Below, in pieces: positions 60,942 through 64,000 of a stretch of 64,000 bases of DNA. Both the position numbers and the translations under genes were made by a program. The DNA lies in contig NZ_QXGK01000006.1 in the NCBI RefSeq assembly GCF_003952945.1, positions 55,262 to 119,261 of the forward strand, written 5' to 3'. Each line of letters starts with the position of its first letter. The stretch's first letter is position 1. Source of the stretch: Bifidobacterium samirii (GTDB lineage Bacteria > Actinomycetota > Actinomycetes > Actinomycetales > Bifidobacteriaceae). The notes beneath the pieces were generated by a model. It saw only the letters and a list, made by a program, of their open reading frames with translations. It did not search any database and was not told where the DNA came from.

Positions 60942-61583
60942 ATGGTGGTTGTCAAGGATGCAAAAATACGAGTGGGGGTCCTAGATAATGATGAACTCGC
61001 TCTGGCGTCGATGAGGAGGCTCTCATCTCACTGGTCACGTTGCAGATTGATCTGGACGACGCGAAGTGCCGCTGAGACCATTCGGGCGTGTATGGTCGAG
61101 GCGACTCGTCCAGACGTTCTTCTTCTCGATATGTCGCTGTCCGGGGTGACGGGGACGGATGTATGTAAACAGGTCGGAATCTGGACTGACAGGGTACGGT
61201 GTATAGGAATGACGGCCTATGACCCCGAACGCTACCGTGACGAGGCAGGTGATGTGGGCCTGACGATAATTGTGAGGAAAGAACGTTATACCGATATTGA
61301 AGACGCCATACTCTTTTCGACGATCATAAACGTTCATCCGGGGAAAGATGGTCGGCAACAGAATCTTTATGAGGAAACCGAGGCCGAGTCCAAGGCGCTG
61401 TCAGAGAGGGAACTGCAGATTATCGATTATTATTCAAAAGGAATGTCGACTCAGGAAATCATGGAAAGGACCGGTTTCTCAAAAGGGACGGTGCGGTCAT
61501 ATGAAAAAAGGGCACTGAATAAGCTTGGTGTCAGGAACCGGACAGAGGCTGCGGCTTATTGCGTGCGGAAGAATTTGATATGA
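60942..61583 (+). CDS. Two-component response regulator, NarL/LuxR type
   Basis: This 213-residue regulator starts behind GGGAGGGCAG. The receiver domain carries the phosphorylation Asp63 in VLLLDMSLSGVTG. The LuxR helix-turn-helix is at about 150-205 (ALSERELQIIDYYSKGMSTQ, ERTGFSKGTVRSYEKRALNK). It overlaps the sensor kinase gene by ATGA. It probably controls the divergent amidase-like gene. Confidence 0.92.
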   Translation: MVVVKDAKIRVGVLDNDELALASMRRLSSHWSRCRLIWTTRSAAETIRACMVEATRPDVLLLDMSLSGVTGTDVCKQVGIWTDRVRCIGMTAYDPERYRDEAGDVGLTIIVRKERYTDIEDAILFSTIINVHPGKDGRQQNLYEETEAESKALSERELQIIDYYSKGMSTQEIMERTGFSKGTVRSYEKRALNKLGVRNRTEAAAYCVRKNLI

Positions 61584-62668
61584 GCAGATGTTCCATGAAT
61601 GTTGATATATGGCGGAGTCTGGGAATTGCTTCACTACTCGTCAATGTATTGGAAATTGCCGGTGTTTTATTGACACATAAATATGGTTTTGTGACGGTTC
61701 TTCCATCCATACTGGTACTGGCATCCTTTGCTGTGACCTTCAGTGTTTTCCATCTTGGATGCTGGGTGAGTGTTGCCGTCTTTTCGGTAGTTACATGGAT
61801 GCCGGTTGTTCTTGACGGTTCATGCGTTATACTGGCGCTTCTCGTTACGGCGGCTCTCTCTTGGACATGTGCTAGGGAGGGATATGCTGCGGCTTTGCTA
61901 TGTTCATTGTCTCTGATGGGCTCTGCTTGGTTTTCCCCTCAAGGGATTACGATTGTCGGCGCGCTCAATGCTTTGGGATTGTTTTTCGCATCTGCGGCCT
62001 TTGGCTGTGTGATGTCGTCACTATCGCGCAGCCAAAGTTATGTCAGGAAGAACGATGATGGTGGCGCAAATGAAAAGATAGTATGGTATCTCCATAATAG
62101 GATATGCGCTGATTTGGTGGGACTGCTTTCAAAAGACGTTTCGCATGATCTTGACGAGGATACTGCCCGTGTGATTGAAGGAGTATTAGAGAAAACTCGA
62201 GATGTGATTTCCTGTATCACTACGGGAACTGGTTGCGATGAGTATCCGAGAAGAGATGAAGATGACTTGTCCGTTTTGAAGAACCATCTCCAAGAAATCG
62301 ATTTGCACATGGCAGATTTACGATATGAGGGAAGTGCTTTCTTTGAAGATTGTCGGGATTCCGGATTTAAGCAGGTTCCTGATAACAACAACATGAATCT
62401 TGCGATAAATATTGTAGATGAACTTGCCTTGAACATCGTGAAGTATGGAAGCAGAAAGGGTTATTGTATCGCCGTTACTCTGTATGATGGATGTATGAAA
62501 ATAGCATCTGTGAATATCGTCAATCAGACGCCACTTGGTCTGCCATCAGGGAAACAAGGGCTTGTCCTCATCGAAAAGAAAGTTATATCCATGGGAGGGA
62601 CGATGAAGGTGCATCGTGAGGATATGATGTGGATTTTTGACATCACCATTCCGTACGGGCGAAGCTAA
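61580..62668 (+). CDS. Sensor histidine kinase, NarL-partner type
   Basis: The ATG at 61580 overlaps the regulator stop, giving 362 residues. Four to five membrane segments cover about 10-150. A short dimerisation part contains WYLHNRICADLVGLL with His172, as in HisKA_3 kinases. An ATPase domain follows (NLAINIVDELALNIVKYGSR; GKQGLVLIEKKVISMGG). No extracellular sensor domain is evident, so the signal may be read within the membrane. Confidence 0.87.
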   Translation: MSRCSMNVDIWRSLGIASLLVNVLEIAGVLLTHKYGFVTVLPSILVLASFAVTFSVFHLGCWVSVAVFSVVTWMPVVLDGSCVILALLVTAALSWTCAREGYAAALLCSLSLMGSAWFSPQGITIVGALNALGLFFASAAFGCVMSSLSRSQSYVRKNDDGGANEKIVWYLHNRICADLVGLLSKDVSHDLDEDTARVIEGVLEKTRDVISCITTGTGCDEYPRRDEDDLSVLKNHLQEIDLHMADLRYEGSAFFEDCRDSGFKQVPDNNNMNLAINIVDELALNIVKYGSRKGYCIAVTLYDGCMKIASVNIVNQTPLGLPSGKQGLVLIEKKVISMGGTMKVHREDMMWIFDITIPYGRS

Positions 62669-62891
62669 TCGCACCAAGGAAACCATAGTAATCCGCACTC
62701 CACATACTGAACACCTCTCGATTCGAACGTAGCATTCGTACGGCAGCACAGACATAAGGATAGGCAGATAGAAATCGCAACCGACAACGATACCAATCGA
62801 ACAGATACATGCATACGCATACAATCCTGCTGAACGGTTGAATAGTCAACCATCTGCCGTGCCTTGGACGGCAGACCGATACAATGCGCAT
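62669..62891. other. AT-rich intergenic region between sensor kinase and xerD
   Basis: About 220 bp without a convincing gene. It keeps the low GC of the insert until shortly before xerD. I see no repeat, tRNA or clear terminator that would mark the end of the insert. Confidence 0.4.
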
Positions 62892-63905
62892 ATGATCGAA
62901 AGGGAATTGACCGCGCTCAGGGAGCGCTTCGTCACCTACATCGACGTGGAGCGCGGCCTGGCGAAGGCGACGGTGGCCGCCTACGCGTCCGACGTCGACC
63001 GCTACATCGCATGGCTGGCCGGCCGCGGCGTCACCGAGGCGCGCGCCATCCGCCGGCAGGACGTCGAGGACTACGTCGCCGCGCTCGATGCGGCGGGGGA
63101 GGGGGCGCGCAGCCGGGCGCGCCGGCTCTCCAGCATCCGCATGTTCCACCGGTTCGCCCGCTCCGAGCACGCGGTCGACGCCGACGTGACCGCCTCGGTG
63201 CGCTCCCCGAAAAGCCCCTCCACGCTGCCGGACGTGCTCACCGTGGACGAGGTGACGCGCCTGCTGGACTCGGTGCCCGAACCCTCCGCCCCCGCTGGCG
63301 ACGCCGACCCGGACCGGGCCATGCTCGAGAACGCGGTGCTGCTGCGCGACCGCGCCCTGCTCGAATTCCTGTACGCGACCGGATGCCGCGTCTCCGAAGG
63401 CGTGGGCGAGAACCTCGACGACCTCGACCTCGACTCCCGGCTGGCCCGCCTGACCGGCAAGGGGTCCAAGCAGCGGCTCGTTCCGGTGGGCGGCCTCGCC
63501 TGCAACGCGGTGCGCCGCTACCTGAACGAGGCGCGCCCCGTGCTGGAGGCGCGGGCGTCGGACGGCCGTCCGGAACGCCGCGCCCTGTTCCTCAACCGGC
63601 GCGGACGGCGGCTGTCGCGCCAGTCCGTGTGGGAGATCATCCGGCTCGCCGCCGACCGCGCGCACATCGAGCGGCCGCTGCACCCGCACACGCTGCGCCA
63701 CTCGTACGCCACGCACCTGCTGCAGGGCGGCGCCGACGTGCGCACCGTGCAGGAGCTGCTCGGTCACGCCTCGGTGACCACCACGCAGATCTACACGCAC
63801 GTCACCCCGCAGGCGCTGATCGAGACGTACATGACGGCCCACCCGCGCGCCCGCCGGAAGCAGGCATGTCGCACCGAGGTGCCTCATTTGAAAATGAGCG
63901 CGTAA
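62892..63905 (+). CDS. xerD: Tyrosine recombinase XerD-like
   Basis: The ATG at 62892 gives 337 residues. It has an N-terminal core-binding domain (about 5-105: GLAKATVAAYASDVDRYIAW) and a catalytic domain with Arg166 in ATGCRVSE, Lys in TGKGSKQRLVPVGG, HTLRHSYATHLL, LGHAS and nucleophile Tyr301 in TTQIYTHV. Xer enzymes resolve chromosome dimers at dif. High GC and position suggest a core xerD rather than an integrase of the AT-rich insert beside it. The 20 residues after Tyr301 and the Lys/Arg-rich end are a little longer than usual. Confidence 0.9.
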   Translation: MIERELTALRERFVTYIDVERGLAKATVAAYASDVDRYIAWLAGRGVTEARAIRRQDVEDYVAALDAAGEGARSRARRLSSIRMFHRFARSEHAVDADVTASVRSPKSPSTLPDVLTVDEVTRLLDSVPEPSAPAGDADPDRAMLENAVLLRDRALLEFLYATGCRVSEGVGENLDDLDLDSRLARLTGKGSKQRLVPVGGLACNAVRRYLNEARPVLEARASDGRPERRALFLNRRGRRLSRQSVWEIIRLAADRAHIERPLHPHTLRHSYATHLLQGGADVRTVQELLGHASVTTTQIYTHVTPQALIETYMTAHPRARRKQACRTEVPHLKMSA

Positions 63906-63942
63906 TCCGGAGTGGTGCCTCACCTGTGGTGAGCGTGAAATC

Positions 63943-64000
63943 CTAGTCCGCGTCGGCTTGTGGGGTTTCGTCGTCTTCCGGTTCGACGCCCGCGATCCGG
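63943..64000 (-). CDS. Partial gene, C-terminal end only
   Basis: On the minus strand the last 18 codons before a TAG at 63943-63945 read RIAGVEPEDDETPQADAD, an acidic tail of normal composition. The rest lies beyond the window, convergent with xerD. No family can be named. Confidence 0.45.
   Translation of the reverse strand, partial: RIAGVEPEDDETPQADAD

Noticed and set aside
62892-63905. Integrase of the AT-rich insert
   Set aside because: The recombinase has the high GC of the core genome and full XerD-type motifs; no attachment-site repeats were found around 59100-62900.

Overview
The window is high-GC actinobacterial DNA, almost certainly Bifidobacterium (family Bifidobacteriaceae). 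The signs are a host N-glycan utilisation locus like those of B. longum-type gut bifidobacteria, ROK and LacI regulators beside every sugar block, a 24-residue bL37-type ribosomal protein, sortase-type surface anchors, and a MurE/FemAB pair that fits a cross-bridged, non-meso-DAP peptidoglycan. I cannot name the species. I saw no tRNA, rRNA, CRISPR array or insertion sequence.

Positions 1-32490 are mainly one functional island for harvesting protein N-glycans. Two surface-anchored endo-beta-N-acetylglucosaminidases (GH18 and GH85) cut glycans from glycoproteins. A carbohydrate ABC transporter, whose binding-protein gene carries a one-base frameshift, would import them. GH38, GH125, GH5 (GH5_18-like), GH3 and GH20 enzymes take them apart inside the cell. 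Mannose goes through an AGE-family isomerase and a fructokinase to fructose-6-P. GlcNAc goes through a ROK kinase, NagA and NagB to the same point. Three operator-like motifs recur: a LacI palindrome (four copies), TTAAC-N3-GTTAA (two copies, linked to one ROK regulator) and TTTATGCATATA (two copies, at nagB and nagA, linked to a second ROK regulator). A large PNGase/transglutaminase-fold protein of unknown role sits divergent from GH20.

Positions 32569-47048 are mostly core genes: Nudix, Xaa-Pro aminopeptidase, folC-smc, murE-femAB, an ECF sigma/anti-sigma pair, bL37, aldose epimerase, ispH and a YbaK-type deacylase.

Positions 47048-55290 hold the most unusual part. A tightly overlapping minus-strand operon encodes a PqqD-like protein, an S26-type protease with Ser/His/Asp residues, an HPr-kinase-like protein and an ABC exporter. 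Two short, clearly related peptides (47 and 48 aa, shared core DVVCTSG) lie divergently beside it. Next to them, on the plus strand, are a single-protein A-PCP-C nonribosomal peptide synthetase and a phosphopantetheinyl transferase, followed by the relic of an ABC transporter gene. Near-identical terminators lie at both ends of the synthetase block. This looks like an undescribed RiPP-like or hybrid peptide system.

Positions 55347-64000 return to core genes (gap, thiamine pyrophosphokinase, infC-rpmI-rplT, xerD). An AT-rich insert at about 59134-62890 separates rplT from xerD and carries a secreted amidase-like protein, a membrane protein and a two-component system.
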